Positions 36,195 through 47,690 of a DNA stretch of 64,000 nucleotides are shown here, one piece after another. Within the stretch, counting starts at the first letter, position 1. Each line of letters opens with the position of its first letter. The notes under the pieces were generated by a model. That model was given only the letters and a program-made list of their open reading frames with translations. It was not told the origin of the DNA and searched no databases. Source of the DNA: Doris montereyensis (lineage: Eukaryota; Mollusca; Gastropoda; Nudibranchia; Dorididae); NCBI GenBank assembly GCA_037039925.1, contig JAXRKP010000067.1:203501-267500 (forward strand). The letters are read 5' to 3'. The position numbers and the translations under genes were made by a program.

Positions 36195-36640
36195 GTAGCT
36201 CTACTTCTTTCGTTCCTCTCACTCTTTCATCTTGCTGTTTCTTTTTGCAAATTCACCCTGAGTGAGACCTTTTTGCAAATTCCCCCTGAGTGCGACCTTT
36301 TTGCAAATTCACCCTGAGTGAGACCTTTTTTGCAAATTCACCCTGAGTGAGACTTATTTTGCAAATTCACCCTGAGTGAGACCTATTTTGCAAATTCACC
36401 CTGAGTGAGACCTTTTTTGCAAATTCACCCTGAGTGAGACCTTTTTTGCAAATTCACCCTGAGTGAGACCTTTTTTGCAAATCCACCCTGAGTGAGACCT
36501 ATTTTGCAAATTCACCCTGAGTGAGATCTTTTTTGCAAATTCACCCTGAGTGAGACCTATTTTGCAAATTCACCCTGAGTGAGACCTATTTTGCAAATTC
36601 ACCCTGAGTGAGACCACCACAGGGTAAATTTTAAAGAAGA
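36195..36640 (-). repeat. Family C copy with internal 29-bp tandem expansion
   Basis: The flanks are family C (CTACTTCTTTCGTTCC, TCATCTTGCTGTTTC on the left; GGGTAAATTTTAAAG on the right). The internal words AATTCACCCTGAG have been amplified into about 13 units of TGCAAATTCACCCTGAGTGA then GACCTTTTT. Confidence 0.9.
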
Positions 36641-36774
36641 AAGAAAGGAAGTATGAACACTTTCCCATTGTTAAGTTTGATTGAGTAAGCGTGTTGTCAA
36701 TGGTTCTGATTGTGAAGAGCCTGAGCTTCTAATTCTAAGCCTTTGTTACATTGTGGTTTTTATTTTCGTGTTAT

Positions 36775-37250
36775 GAATGCTAAAAAAAACCCATGCTATC
36801 TGACATAATAATACAGTATGCACAATTTAGTATTAGTAGATTTGGTACTCAAACTCTGTGCTAAAAAACCATGCTACCTGGCATAATAATACAGTATGCA
36901 CAATTTAGTATTAGTAGTTTTGATGCTCAAACTCTGTGCTAAAAAACCATGCTACCTGGCATAATAATACAGTATGCACAATTTAGTATTATTAGATTTG
37001 GTACTCAAACTCTGTACTAAAAAACTATGCTACTTGGCATGATAATACAGTATGTACAATTTAGTATTAGTAGTTTTGATACTCAAACTCCTTCCTAAAA
37101 AAAACCATGCTACCTGGCATGATAATACAGTATGCACAATTTAGTATTATTAGTTTTGATACTCAAACTCCTTCCTAAAAACCATGCTATCTGGCATGAT
37201 AATACAGTATGCACAATTTAGCTATTAGTAATTTTGATACTCAAACTCAT
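36775..37250. repeat. About 78-bp tandem repeat, 6 copies
   Basis: Units carry AAAACCATGCTACCTGGCAT, AATAATACAGTATGCACAAT and TTAGTATTAGTAGTTTTG. Copies differ by a few substitutions and by A-run length. Confidence 0.95.
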
Positions 37251-37319
37251 GTACTATGCCGTCCCCCTCTCCTTTTCCTTCCGGCCCGGCTACCATTGTT
37301 TTTTTTCTGTCTTTATGTA

Positions 37320-39355
37320 AACTGCAAAGAAACTAGTTCTCCCATCCAGTGGCTTTGGCAGCTAAACAAGCTAAACTGCTAGGTCAAACTCATCTAAAAC
37401 ATTCAGTCAGGTTAATTCACCTTAACTCAATAACTAGTTTATCCAACACACGTCTAAAACATTCCGTCATGTTAATTCACTGTGAAGAGGGTAAGGTAAA
37501 GAAGATAAACTGCAAAGAAACTAGTTCCCATCAACACACATCTAAAACATTCAGTCAGGTTAATTCACTGTGAGGGTAAGGTAAACAAGGTAAACTGCAA
37601 AGAAACTAGTTCCCATCAACACACATCTAAAACATTCTGTCAGGTTAATTCACTGTGAGGGTAAGGTAAACAAGGTAAACTGCAAAGAAACTAGTTCCCA
37701 TCCAACACACATCTAAAACATTCAGTCAGGTTAATTCACTGTGAGGGTAAAGTAAACAAGGTAAACTGCAAAGAAACTAGTTTCCATCAAACACGTCTAA
37801 AACATTCCGTCATGTTAATTCACTGTGAGAGGGTAAGGTAAACAAGATAAACTGCAAAGAAACTAGTTCCCATCCAACACACATCTAAAACATTCAGTCA
37901 GGTTAATTCACTGTGAGGGTAAGGTAAACAAGATAAACTGCAAAGAAACTAGTTCCCATCCAACACACATCTAAAACATTCAGTCAGGTTAATTCACTGT
38001 GAGGGTAAGGTAAACAAGATAAACTGCAAAGAAACTAGTTCCCATCCAACACACATCTAAAACATTCAGTCAGGTTAATTCACTGTGAGGGTAAGGTAAA
38101 CAAGATAAACTGCAAAGAAACTAGTTCCCATCCAACACACATCTAAAACATTCAGTCAGGTTAATTCACTGTGAGGGTAAGGTAAACAAGGTAAACTGCA
38201 AAGAAACTAGTTCCCATCCAACACACATCTAAAACATTCAGTCAGGTTAATTCACTGTGAGGGTAAGGTAAACAAGATAAACTGCAAAGAAACTAGTTCC
38301 CATACAACACACATCTAAAACATTCAGTCAGGTTAATTCACTGTGAAGAGGGTAAGGTAAACAAGATAAACTGCAAAGAAACTAGTTCCCATACAACACA
38401 CATCTAAAATATTTAGTCAGGTTAATTCACTGTGAAGAGGGTAAGGTAAACAAGGTAAACTGCAAAGAAACTAGTTCCCATACAACACACATCTAAAATA
38501 AGTCAGGTTAATTCACTGTGAGGGTAAGGTAAACAAGGTAAACTGCATCCAACACACATCTAAAACATTCCGTCAGGTTAATTCACTGTGAAGAGGGTAA
38601 GGTAAACAAGATAAACTGCAAAGAAACTAGTTCCCATCAACACACATCTAAAACATTCAGTCAGGTTAATTCACTGTGAGGGTAAGGTAAACAAGATAAA
38701 CTGCAAAGAAACTAGTTCCCATCCAACACACATCTAAAACATTCAGTCAGGTTAATTCACTGTGAGGGTAAGGTAAACAAGATAAACTGCAAAGAAACTA
38801 GTTCCCATCCAACACACATCTAAAACATTCAGTCAGGTTAATTCACTGTGAGGGTAAGGTAAACAAGATAAACTGCAAAGAAACTAATTCCCATCCAACA
38901 CACATCTAAAACATTCAGTCAGGTTAATTCACTCTGAGGGTAAGGTAAACAAGATAAACTGCAAAGAAACTAGTTCCCATCCAACACACATCTAAAACAT
39001 TCAGTCAGGTTAATTCACTCTGAGGGTAAGGTAAACAAGATAAACTACAAAGAAACTAGTTCCCATCCAACACACATCTAAAACATTCAGTCAGGTTAAT
39101 TCACTGTGAGGGTAAGGTAAACAAGGTAAACTGCAAAGAAACTAGTTCCCATACAACACACATCTAAAACATTCAGTCAGGTTAATTCACTGTGAGGGTA
39201 AGGTAAACAAGGTAAACTGCAAAGAAACTAGTTCCCATACAACACACATCTAAAACATTCAGTTAGGTTAATTCACTGTGAGGGTAAGGTAAACAAGATA
39301 AACTGCAAAGAAACTAGTTCCCATACAACACACGTCTAAAACATTCAGTCAGGTT
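37320..39355. repeat. 2-kb minisatellite, about 83-87-bp unit, about 23 copies
   Basis: The unit is AACTGCAAAGAAACTAGTTC, CCATCCAACACACATCTAAA, ACATTCAGTCAGGTTAATTC, ACTGTGAGGGTAAGGTAAAC, AAGAT. Central copies are almost identical while edge copies are diverged or truncated (one near 38540 lacks about 18 bp), as expected from unequal exchange. Variant letters (GGT or GAT; with or without AGA after GTGA) group neighbouring copies. No coding potential. Confidence 0.95.
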
Positions 39356-40317
39356 TTAGCCATGAATGTTTTAATGTCCATGAATTTCTGATTACAAAAA
39401 TGAAAAATCTGTTTTTCTTAATCACACTGAATGTGAATATTATACAATACTTTGTGGGAATTTTGTTGTTGACATTCACATAAAGAGATGGGGTTAATTT
39501 CTAAAAACTACATCAGCCTGAAATTTCTGTCAGTATTACACAGTATTTATTTTTTCTTACTTTATTACAATATTTTGTAACTGACATTTCTGTCAGTATC
39601 ACACAGTATTTATTATTTCTTACTTTATCATAATCTTTCTTAACTCATTCAAACCGCGACCAAGGACTCCATCTTGTGACCTCAGCGTAGGTGGGTTTTT
39701 GAACCATTAAAAAAAAAATCTCAGATCAGAAAGTGATGAGACGTATTTTACTGTATTTCATAAAGGAAGAGTTCTTCTTTCATTCTGTTTATGTATTGGT
39801 GTCTCTTATTTCATTTAACACATTTTCCCAGATATTATATATTATATCAGTGACAGGGTTGTACGTGTAGACCAAAATTCTTGAGTTGAGCGTAACTCCT
39901 CATAGACTACCCAAGGTCCGACACAAGATTACGACGTGGGTACCCAAAAAGTAGGGTGGGTTTAAAAAATTCATAATTTTTTTATTTGTTATTATTTTCT
40001 CTTCATTTTTTAAACACAGTGTTTATAAGAGATCAAACTTTACATTGGCACCAATAAAAATCGACTGTGTGTCATTAGTTTGTGTGAGTAGGGATGAGTG
40101 AAAGGGTGGTAATCTGGAAGAAATTATATAGTTTACCTCTCTAAATGGGAAAGGTCCCCGGCCAATCGGGACAATTTTACAATCCACCAAGAATTCCCGA
40201 TTAAAGAGGTTCCGCTGTATGTTCATTGTCATGGTTACCCTATGTATTACTACAGTTTATATCTGCGTTACTAAATACATCATTCCACTATCAGCGGTGG
40301 GGCGGGCTTTCCTGTTA
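39356..40317. other. No gene; possible Tigger-like end
   Basis: A 48-bp doublet (TTTCTGTCAGTAT-ACACAGTAT) is at 39525-39628. At 40140-40222, text on the minus strand begins TACAGCGGAACCTCTTTAAT, which resembles Tigger-type termini. No partner end was found. Confidence 0.4.
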
Positions 40318-40440
40318 GGTCCTACTTCTTTCCTTTCCCCTCTTTCACTTATCTTTTATCTTGCTATCACTTCTTAATTCACGCTTAGATCACGACATAC
40401 GGTGGAAAGGGTAAATTCCAATGAAACTATCTACAGCAAT
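40318..40440 (-). repeat. Family C copy, minus strand
   Basis: GTTAGGTCCTACTTCTTTCC, CTTTCACTTATCTTTTATCT, CTTAATTCACGCTTAGATCA and GGTGGAAAGGGTAAATTCC follow the family order in reverse. Confidence 0.75.
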
Positions 40441-40639
40441 GACATCCTGACTTTTTTATCTTCCTGTACAGCTTGATGATATTGATAAGCCATTAGGCTT
40501 GCCATGTTTTCTATGCAAAACTACTTGGCCTTTTGTTTTAATGGTCTTATGTTGTCTTCAATGTCCTATGTAAGGGCACAATCACATAAGAGTGTGTGAG
40601 AGTTCCTGTCTCAACATTGTATACAGTATAATAACTTAA

Positions 40640-40641
40640 CA

Positions 40642-40681
<40 letters not shown>

Positions 40682-41215
40682 CCTGTCATTAGCCTGTGCG
40701 TTGATTTCTATTTCAATTTCAGTGTAGCCTGTATTATGTGTTGATGATGTGTTTTTCTGTTGTTGATTTCTATTTCAATTTCAGTGTAGCCTGTATTATG
40801 TGTTGATGATGTGTTTTTCTGTTCAGCCTGTGTGTTGAGCCTTAGCCTAGTGCCTGTATGTTGATACATATTTTTGTATTACATATTTTTATTTTTGTTT
40901 TTATTTCATATTTTTGTTTACATATTTTTGTTTACATATATTTTTGTTTTACATATTTCATTTTACATATTTTTGTTTACATATTTTTGTTTTACACCTA
41001 TGCTGATGTACAATTCTGTGTAGCCTGTCTCTGTTGATATCAATACAGTTATTACATGATTGATTCTGTTTCTGTCTTTGTTGATATCAATACAGTTATT
41101 ACATGATTGGTTCTGTTTCTGTCTTTGTTGATATCAATACAGTTATTACATGATTGGTTCTGTTTCTGTCAATGTTGATATCAATTCAAGTATGACATGA
41201 TTGGTTCTGTTTTTG
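40640..41215. repeat. Cluster of AT microsatellite and three short tandem repeats
   Basis: TA run at 40645-40675. A roughly 62-bp doublet (GATTTCTATTTCAATTTCAG then TGTAGCCTGTATTATGTGTT) is at 40703-40825, irregular ACATATTTTTGTTT units are at 40866-40995, and a 46-bp repeat (GTTGATATCAATACAGTTAT then TACATGATTGG) has four copies at 41032-41215. Confidence 0.9.
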
Positions 41216-41499
41216 TTTCCCCATTGTATTCCTCCTACTTCTCTCAGGCAAATTTGACTCGATACATTCAATGTTGTTGAGTTTTTTTAATGTGCAGCTG
41301 TCAAATTTCTTATCCATATCACTCAGTATATCAGGAAATAGAGAAAACAATTTCATTATGTATATATGATGTACATTTTGCAACAGATAATTTACATTAA
41401 AATGTTTTGGCTTTACTCATCGGACCAATGGGAAATGATTTATTAAATCGTCGCCTGAGTGACAAATCATTTTAACTCGAAAAAGTTTTATTTTTGCAT

Positions 41500-41720
41500 T
41501 TGAAATAATAATAATAATATTAATCATAAGATACATTTCTATTGCGCTCATCATCAATACTAGATCAACCTCTGAGCGCTTTACAGTGATATGTCATAGT
41601 ACATACAACCCATAAAGAATGTCAATGAAATAAAATATGATTTCAATACAAGAAAAACAAACAGAAATAAAATAATTTAAATAAAATTACAAGAGGGGTA
41701 AAGTACAAAAATGAAAATAA
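41500..41720. other. Possible SINE/LINE tail fragment
   Basis: AATAATAATA is followed by ATTTCTATTGCGCTCATCAT and CTCTGAGCGCTTTACA, wording common at the 3' ends of invertebrate non-LTR elements. Orientation appears reversed. Nothing coding. Confidence 0.35.
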
Positions 41721-42009
41721 TGAATTATTAAATCGTTGCCTGAATGACAACTCGAAATGTTTCCATTTTTTTATTTTTGGCTATTTTTAATATAACTTTG
41801 TGAGATCTATACTATAAGATGTCTCAATGATTTTACAGTAGATAAAACCGATTTTCTCATGGCTTTAAAGTCGATTTTGTTGGTTACCTGGATTTGACGA
41901 CAGAACGGTTTGTCATGCAGTCTACAAAAGAGCAAAATATTACATCTATTGTGGTTCTGCACATATTATGTAAATGTAATTTTTATTATCATGGTTATTA
42001 TTAATATTA

Positions 42010-42028
42010 TTATTGCTTTGTTATTCAA

Positions 42029-42082
<54 letters not shown>

Positions 42083-42083
42083 T

Positions 42084-42114
<31 letters not shown>

Positions 42115-42255
42115 GTATTATTAGTATTATTATGAGTATTATTATTGTGTTGGTACTATTATTATTATTATTGTTAGTATTATTAGTATTATTATTATTA
42201 TTATTTATATTATTATTATTATTATCATTATTATTATCATTATTATTATTAAATC
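42010..42255. repeat. TTA trinucleotide microsatellite
   Basis: Long TTA runs with AGTATTAT and ATTATCATT interruptions. The L/I open frame is an artefact. Confidence 0.95.
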
Positions 42256-42769
42256 CATCTTTTAGTTACATAATTGATAGCAAAGGGGTCAGAAAGAACC
42301 ATGAAATATGAAATGAAAAAGATAAAAATGTAATTTCTCAACTGTTGATTTCATGAATTTCTTTTTATATGGACTGGGAACCGAACTAAGATCCCCTGAG
42401 TGGTAGGGATGGTAGTCAGGTGCTCTACATCAGAAATTTTAAGCTTACATCAATATATCCACTGTTGTCACAAATTGATTTTCTACAATTCTTAAGTTTA
42501 TCTATGATTATTACAAATGTGTGTATAAGTATATAATCTACTACTAGTACTACTACCACTCTGATCAAAATTCCTAAGCGCCATTCACTATGTTTTACAG
42601 GAGAGGCAAAAAAAACACCAAAACAAATGATTTGCTAATTGACTTTGAAGAAAGCAGTGCGATAGGCTAATGGGTATCTTATGTTTAGCAGTGAATAACC
42701 ACGCTTTCCCTCATTTTTCAAACCCAAGGTTTTAACCATATAATACAAGCATATTAGCATCTCGGATGG

Positions 42770-43400
42770 TACCGGTACCAAATACGATTATTAAATCAGG
42801 TAAGTATTCAATTCAGAGGTTACACAGGTAAGCGTGAAGGTATTATTCAACTTTTTGATTACCCGGTATAACCTGTTCAATATTGCGGGCTAGCTGGATG
42901 AAAATGATACTCACAAAAGACGAGGAAACAATGAAGTTTACATTGATTAATTCAACGTCATTTTTGGCAGAGCATTTTCTCACACAAAAACGATCTGGGG
43001 ATGATTTAAAGCCTACATGCAAAACTATGGTTACTCTTAGTGGCCTATCAACAGAGCTTTTGGTGAACAAAGATTGACCAACTCATAATTATATACAAGC
43101 ATGTTATACCCCATGTGATACCAAGAACGATTATTAAACCGGGTCAGTATTTAATACTGAGATTAAGCAGGTTGGCGTGCGCGATACAATTCCAACTTTT
43201 TAATAAAACCTGTTTAAAATGGCGGCTTAGGTGATTGAAAATTCTACTAGAAGGTGACAGGGGGAACAATGAAGTTTTCAATAATTAAACATCACTTCTG
43301 GTATAAAATTTCCTGATATAAAAACGATCTTGGGATCATTTAGAACCTACGTGTAAAATATGGCGAGCAAAGAAAGACCAACTCATAATTATGTATAGTA
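42770..43400 (+). repeat. Dispersed repeat E, two tandem diverged copies
   Basis: Copy 1 (42770-43105) and copy 2 (43120-43400) share ACGATTATTAAA, TCAGTATTTAAT-like text, CAATGAAGTTT, AAAACGATCT and GACCAACTCATAATTAT in order. A fragment is at 5750-5945. No coding capacity; class unknown. Confidence 0.65.
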
Positions 43401-43845
43401 TGGAGATAAAGGCAAACGAAAATCAAAATGTTGGCGCTTACTGCTTTTGATCAAAGCGGTAGCGATGTTGTGGTCCAATGACAAACCATTATGAAAACTC
43501 CATGCTGGTCACATTACTCACATCGCCAACTTGCTTCTAACCGTTTGTGTTCTCCAACCCCCCCCTCCCAAGCTCTATTATTATTCCATTTATCTCACCT
43601 GCATTTGTTGTGCTGTTTTAAGTAATCTCCCTTAATTTAAGATTTGGATTATAATTATTATTTATTAATTCACTTTTGCTTTTTTTGTTTTGTTTCTATC
43701 ACAAAGTCTCAGTACGCATTACATATCAAGAGAACTTTCTGGACCAGCTCCCTGTTATTGAGTGATATAAGCAGATATATTTTTGAAATTTTATTAAAGA
43801 AAAAGATACACAAAAATTTATGACTTAGTATTTTTAAGTAAAGTA
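43401..43845. other. No gene seen
   Basis: C-run near 43558-43568; otherwise AT-rich unique-looking sequence. Confidence 0.4.
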
Positions 43846-43849
43846 GTTC

Positions 43850-44093
43850 ACTAAGGGGGGTAACTTTATATTTTTAAAAACATTGTTTGAGTGATGACTG
43901 TGCATTTAGAGGGGTAAATTTATATTTTTAAAAACGCTGTTTTGAGTGATGACTGTGCATTTAGGGTAAATATATATTTTAAAAACATTGTTTGATAAAT
44001 TTTTATATTTTTAGAAATTGTTTTGAGTAATGACCGTGCACTTAAATGGACCATGCCCTATGGCGGCATGCATTTAGCAGGAGACTACTGTAT
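43850..44093. repeat. Tandem repeat ending in a Tigger-like terminus
   Basis: Four units of about 60 bp (TATATTTTTAAAAACATTG then GAGTGATGACTGTGCATTTA) lead into ATGGCGGCATGCATTTAGCA then GGAGACTACTGTA. The last part is the inverse of TACAGTAGTCTCC, the terminus of the element at 17298. The other end is not recognised. Confidence 0.6.
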
Positions 44094-44094
44094 T

Positions 44095-44408
44095 TAATAT
44101 GTCAAGGTGACTCAGTAGTCCAGAGGCCTTTCAACCAAAAGGTAGTGGGTCGAGCCACACCAGCGGTTGAAAATTTTTTATCAACTTTTTTCAAACAATA
44201 TCTACTTCCCTGGTCCAGGCAGGTGGATCCACACCAAGTCCTATCGGAGAAGGACTATACAAAGAAGGTCCCATGAGCAGATGACATTAATGACAACACT
44301 CTGTGCACGTTAAAGATCCCGTGGCTGTTTACAGGACAGTCGGGGCAAAATTAAAAACTCTACCAGAAACCCAGAGATCACCTTAGTTGTGGATGTGGGT
44401 AAATGAAA
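44095..44408 (+). mobile_element. SINE-B, plus strand
   Basis: Head ACTCAGTAGTCCAGAGGC, B-box-like GTAGTGGGTCGAGCC, body GACAACACTCTGTGCACGTT and tail TTAGTTGTGGATGTGGGTAA. It starts right after the TA next to the Tigger-like end. Confidence 0.8.
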
Positions 44409-44599
44409 TCAATATCAATAAGATTTATATCAATGTTCACTTGGAACACTTCATATTTATTTACACATAGCAGCACATGTAGTGTGTATCTTGTTCCATC
44501 CGTAGCTTCAAAACCCTGGGCAATGCTAGATCCAACGTTGGCAAAGTAAGACCCACTTTTTCTTCACACAATTCTAGACCAGGTGCGTGGGCGGTTGAC

Positions 44600-44725
44600 G
44601 AATGCTGTTGGTAGGTCCTCCTACGTCTTTCCTTTCCTTCTTTTTTTCAGTTATTTTTGATCTTGCTGCTTCCTCTTAATTCTCCCTGACATCACCGCAA
44701 TGGCGGTGGAGGGGTAAATTTCACA
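44600..44725 (-). repeat. Family C copy, minus strand
   Basis: GAATGCTGTTGGTAGGTCCT, GATCTTGCTGCTTCCTCTTA and GGCGGTGGAGGGGTAAATTT in family order. Confidence 0.75.
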
Positions 44726-44729
44726 GAAA

Positions 44730-45590
44730 GAAAAGACTAGGTGTAAATTGGCATCAGCGGGGCAGTCAAAACCCGTGACAGTGGCGGGCTGGACTGGTTG
44801 AAAGTAGTTACCTGTCCAGGTCCAGGTGACCCATGTCTCTTATCACCAATGTTTCCTTTAATTTTAATGTTTCTAGACTGTTCGCATACATTTTTGGTGT
44901 TGTGCAAAGTTTGACGAGATAATCCCAATGATTAAGTGCTTTGTCTGCTCTGTCTGTATGACAATGACAGTAGTGAACGTTAGACAAGGAACGTTGGTGT
45001 CCAAAGACATTTCTCAACTGTGCGCACCTTTCTCTCCCTCGTGTGTGTGCACGCACAGGCGTACAGCTTAAAGGGAACATTGCTTATCACCTGCTCCACT
45101 TCACACTAAGCTCCAGCTATTTCTGCCATAGCGGCCTTGATAGAAGATTATTTTACTGTCTGTCTCATCGTATATCAATTACAAAATGGAAATGCTGAAA
45201 TTTATCCAATGATCTCCATGTAATTAGATGAATATCGTTTTTTTTTTATTTACGTCAATGAATCACATTTGGAATCACATATGGAAGAAAGAGAAATCGC
45301 TTTTCTGTTTTCTTTTTTAAAACTTTTTTTCTTCTTTTTTTACTGCTTTCATGGTCTCTGACTTTCACGGTATATTTATTGAAATTTATTTTTAACAATG
45401 TTGTCAAGACTTATCATTACCTTTGAATGAAAACATTCCTTTTGTGAATTACTGTTTCAAGACAAAAGACTTGGATTTTTGTTTGTTTCATTTTGATTTG
45501 TATATTTGTAGAGGAGAAAACTGGTGTAATGGTAAGTTGGAGGTAAAGAGATTGTGTTAAATTGAGAGTGTGTTGTGTGACTCAATGATT
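44730..45590. other. No gene; SINE-A 3' remnant
   Basis: 45087-45160 keeps only the SINE-A 3' module (TCACACTAAGCTCCAGC, CATAGCGGCCTTGATAGAAG). T-runs lie near 45239-45248 and 45320-45340. No coding signal. Confidence 0.45.
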
Positions 45591-45599
45591 GTAATTGGG

Positions 45600-46145
45600 A
45601 GGGGATGTAAAGGGTGCTACTGGTAGGTCCTACTTCTTTCTTTTCATTCTTTCACATGTTTTGGCAGTCGACGGATGCTGCTGGAAGGTCCTACTTATTT
45701 CATTCCTCTTTCAATTATTTTTCATCTTGCTATTTCCTCTTAGCACTACAGACAGTTGGCAGGTGCTGCTGATAGATCCTACTTCTTTCCTTTACTTCTT
45801 TCACTTATCTTTCATCTTACTGTTTCCTCACAATTCACCCTGAGATCATGATGGTGGACGGGTAAATTTCAATGAAACAAACTTTCTTTTGATTTTCCTT
45901 GAAATTACTGCATATGGTGGACGGGGTAAATTTCAATGAAACAAACGAAACAAACTTTCTTTTGATTTTCCTTGAAATTACTGCATATGGTAAATTTCAA
46001 TGAAACAAACTTTCTTTTGATTTTTCCTTGAAATTACTGCATATGGTGGATGGGGTGAATTTCAATGAAACAAACTTTCATGCATATTTATTCATCTTGC
46101 TGTTTCCTCTTAATTGACCCTAGTTGCCTGCATATGGTGGACGAT
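45600..46145 (-). repeat. Tandem cluster of family C with a 65-bp internal repeat
   Basis: Three stacked left parts of family C (GCTACTGGTAGGTCCTACTT; GCTGCTGGAAGGTCCTACTT; GCTGCTGATAGATCCTACTT) are followed by about three units of AAATTACTGCATATGGTGGA, CGGGGTAAATTTCAATGAAA, CAAACTTTC, derived from the other end of the family. Confidence 0.8.
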
Positions 46146-46392
46146 AAATTACAACCAAAGTGAAAACGGCTTTTTGACTGGAATTTGAATCTAAATTTGA
46201 TTCTTGATAATAAGCTGTGTTCTTCTTTCTTGTTCTTGTTCTTGTTCTTTTTCTTCTTCTTTTCCTTTTCTTCATTTTCTTCGTTTTCTTTTTGTTTGTC
46301 TTTTTGTTGTTCAGGTTACAATAGATAAAATGAATAGAAAGCTGCCCTAGAGAAGTCACAAGCTCATAAGAAGAGTTTGTTTCATTGAAATT

Positions 46393-47325
46393 TGGGGACT
46401 TGGTGGTCAAGAGGCAGGGTGCCACTACGATTGTCAGCCTCTCAATCACAAAGTCCAGGTAAGTGGACCGATACCTATGATAAAAAAGAGGTCCTGTGTA
46501 CAGACCACAACACTCGACGCACATTGAAGATTCCCTAGCAGTTTACAGGGCAGTCAAGGCAAAACATTTTAAAATCCTAGTCCTACCAAAAAAAACCCGA
46601 GATCACTTTAGTTGTGGATGTGGGTAAAATCAAATCAAATTTAATTTTATTAAATCATTAAATCATTGACATTTAGCCCTTCCATAATATGTGGTGATCT
46701 CAAGGTGAATTAAGAGGCTGCAACTACAGCAAGACGAAAGATCAAACCTGTGAGCTTGTCATAAATCTGTGATTACTGATAGACCTTCCCCACTCCAAGA
46801 TGTTTTATTTGATTTGATTTACCCACATCCACGACTAAAGGTGGTCTCGGGGCTTTTGGTAGGATTTTAAAATTTTGCCTGGACTGCCCTGTATACAGCC
46901 AAAGGATCTCTAATGTGCACAGTGTTGTGGTCTATGCATGGTTCTCCAACGAGACTGGGTGTTAATCCACCTACCTGAACCAGGGGGTAGATTTTGCTTG
47001 AAAAAACGAAAAATTTAAAAAAAAATTTGACAGGGCTCGAATCCACTACCTTTTGCTTGAGAGGCCGACACCTTGCCTTCGGACTACCGAGTCTCCCTCC
47101 CCAACTCCAATAAACAAGCAAGTTGTATGTGTATGTCACATATGTGTACAGAGGATAAAACCTTTGTCTTGCAAATGGTTTGTAAAATTCCTTGCTGGTA
47201 GTGGTAGGATTATTGAATTTTGCTCAGACTGCCTTGTTGTAAACAGCCAAGGGATCTTTATCGTGCTGTGTGTAGTGATCTACAGGCGGGACCTCCTTTT
47301 TATTGTCCCTTCTCCAATGAACAGG
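46393..47325. mobile_element. SINE-B inverted pair plus a further partial copy
   Basis: A plus-strand copy (46393-46645, tail GTTGTGGATGTGGGTAAAAT) faces a minus-strand copy (46803-47097, tail TTGATTTGATTTACCCACAT) tail to tail across about 160 bp that hold a family C fragment (46670-46745). A third, minus-strand partial copy is at 47195-47325 (GTAAACAGCCAAGGGATCTT). Confidence 0.75.
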
Positions 47326-47640
47326 AAACAGATGAAAGATATGTGAGTGAAAGAGGAAAAGGAAAGAAGTAGGACCAACTGAGATATATTTATTACATGA
47401 ACACATGCATGTATACGCTCATACAAACATACGTACAACGTATGAATGCACAAACATACATTACACACACACACACACACATATATATTTATATTCTCAC
47501 ACATATATTCATATGCACAGATACACACACACACACACACACATATATTTATATTCTCACACACATATATTCATATGCACAGATACACACACACACACAC
47601 ACACACATATATATTTATATTCTCACACATATATTTATAT

Positions 47641-47688
<48 letters not shown>

Positions 47689-47690
47689 TA
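47326..47690. repeat. Family C fragment, then CA/TA tandem repeat
   Basis: GGAAACAGATGAAAGATATG then GAAAGAAGTAGGACCAAC is a family C piece. 47460-47685 holds three units of about 58 bp combining CA runs, ATATATTTATATTCTCACAC and ATATGCACAGATA. Confidence 0.85.

Noticed and set aside
36235..36615. Regularly spaced direct repeats resembling a CRISPR array
   Set aside because: Units are contiguous with no unique spacers, the context is eukaryotic, and the unit derives from family C.
42010..42311. Leu/Ile-rich putative membrane peptide
   Set aside because: Translation of a TTA microsatellite.
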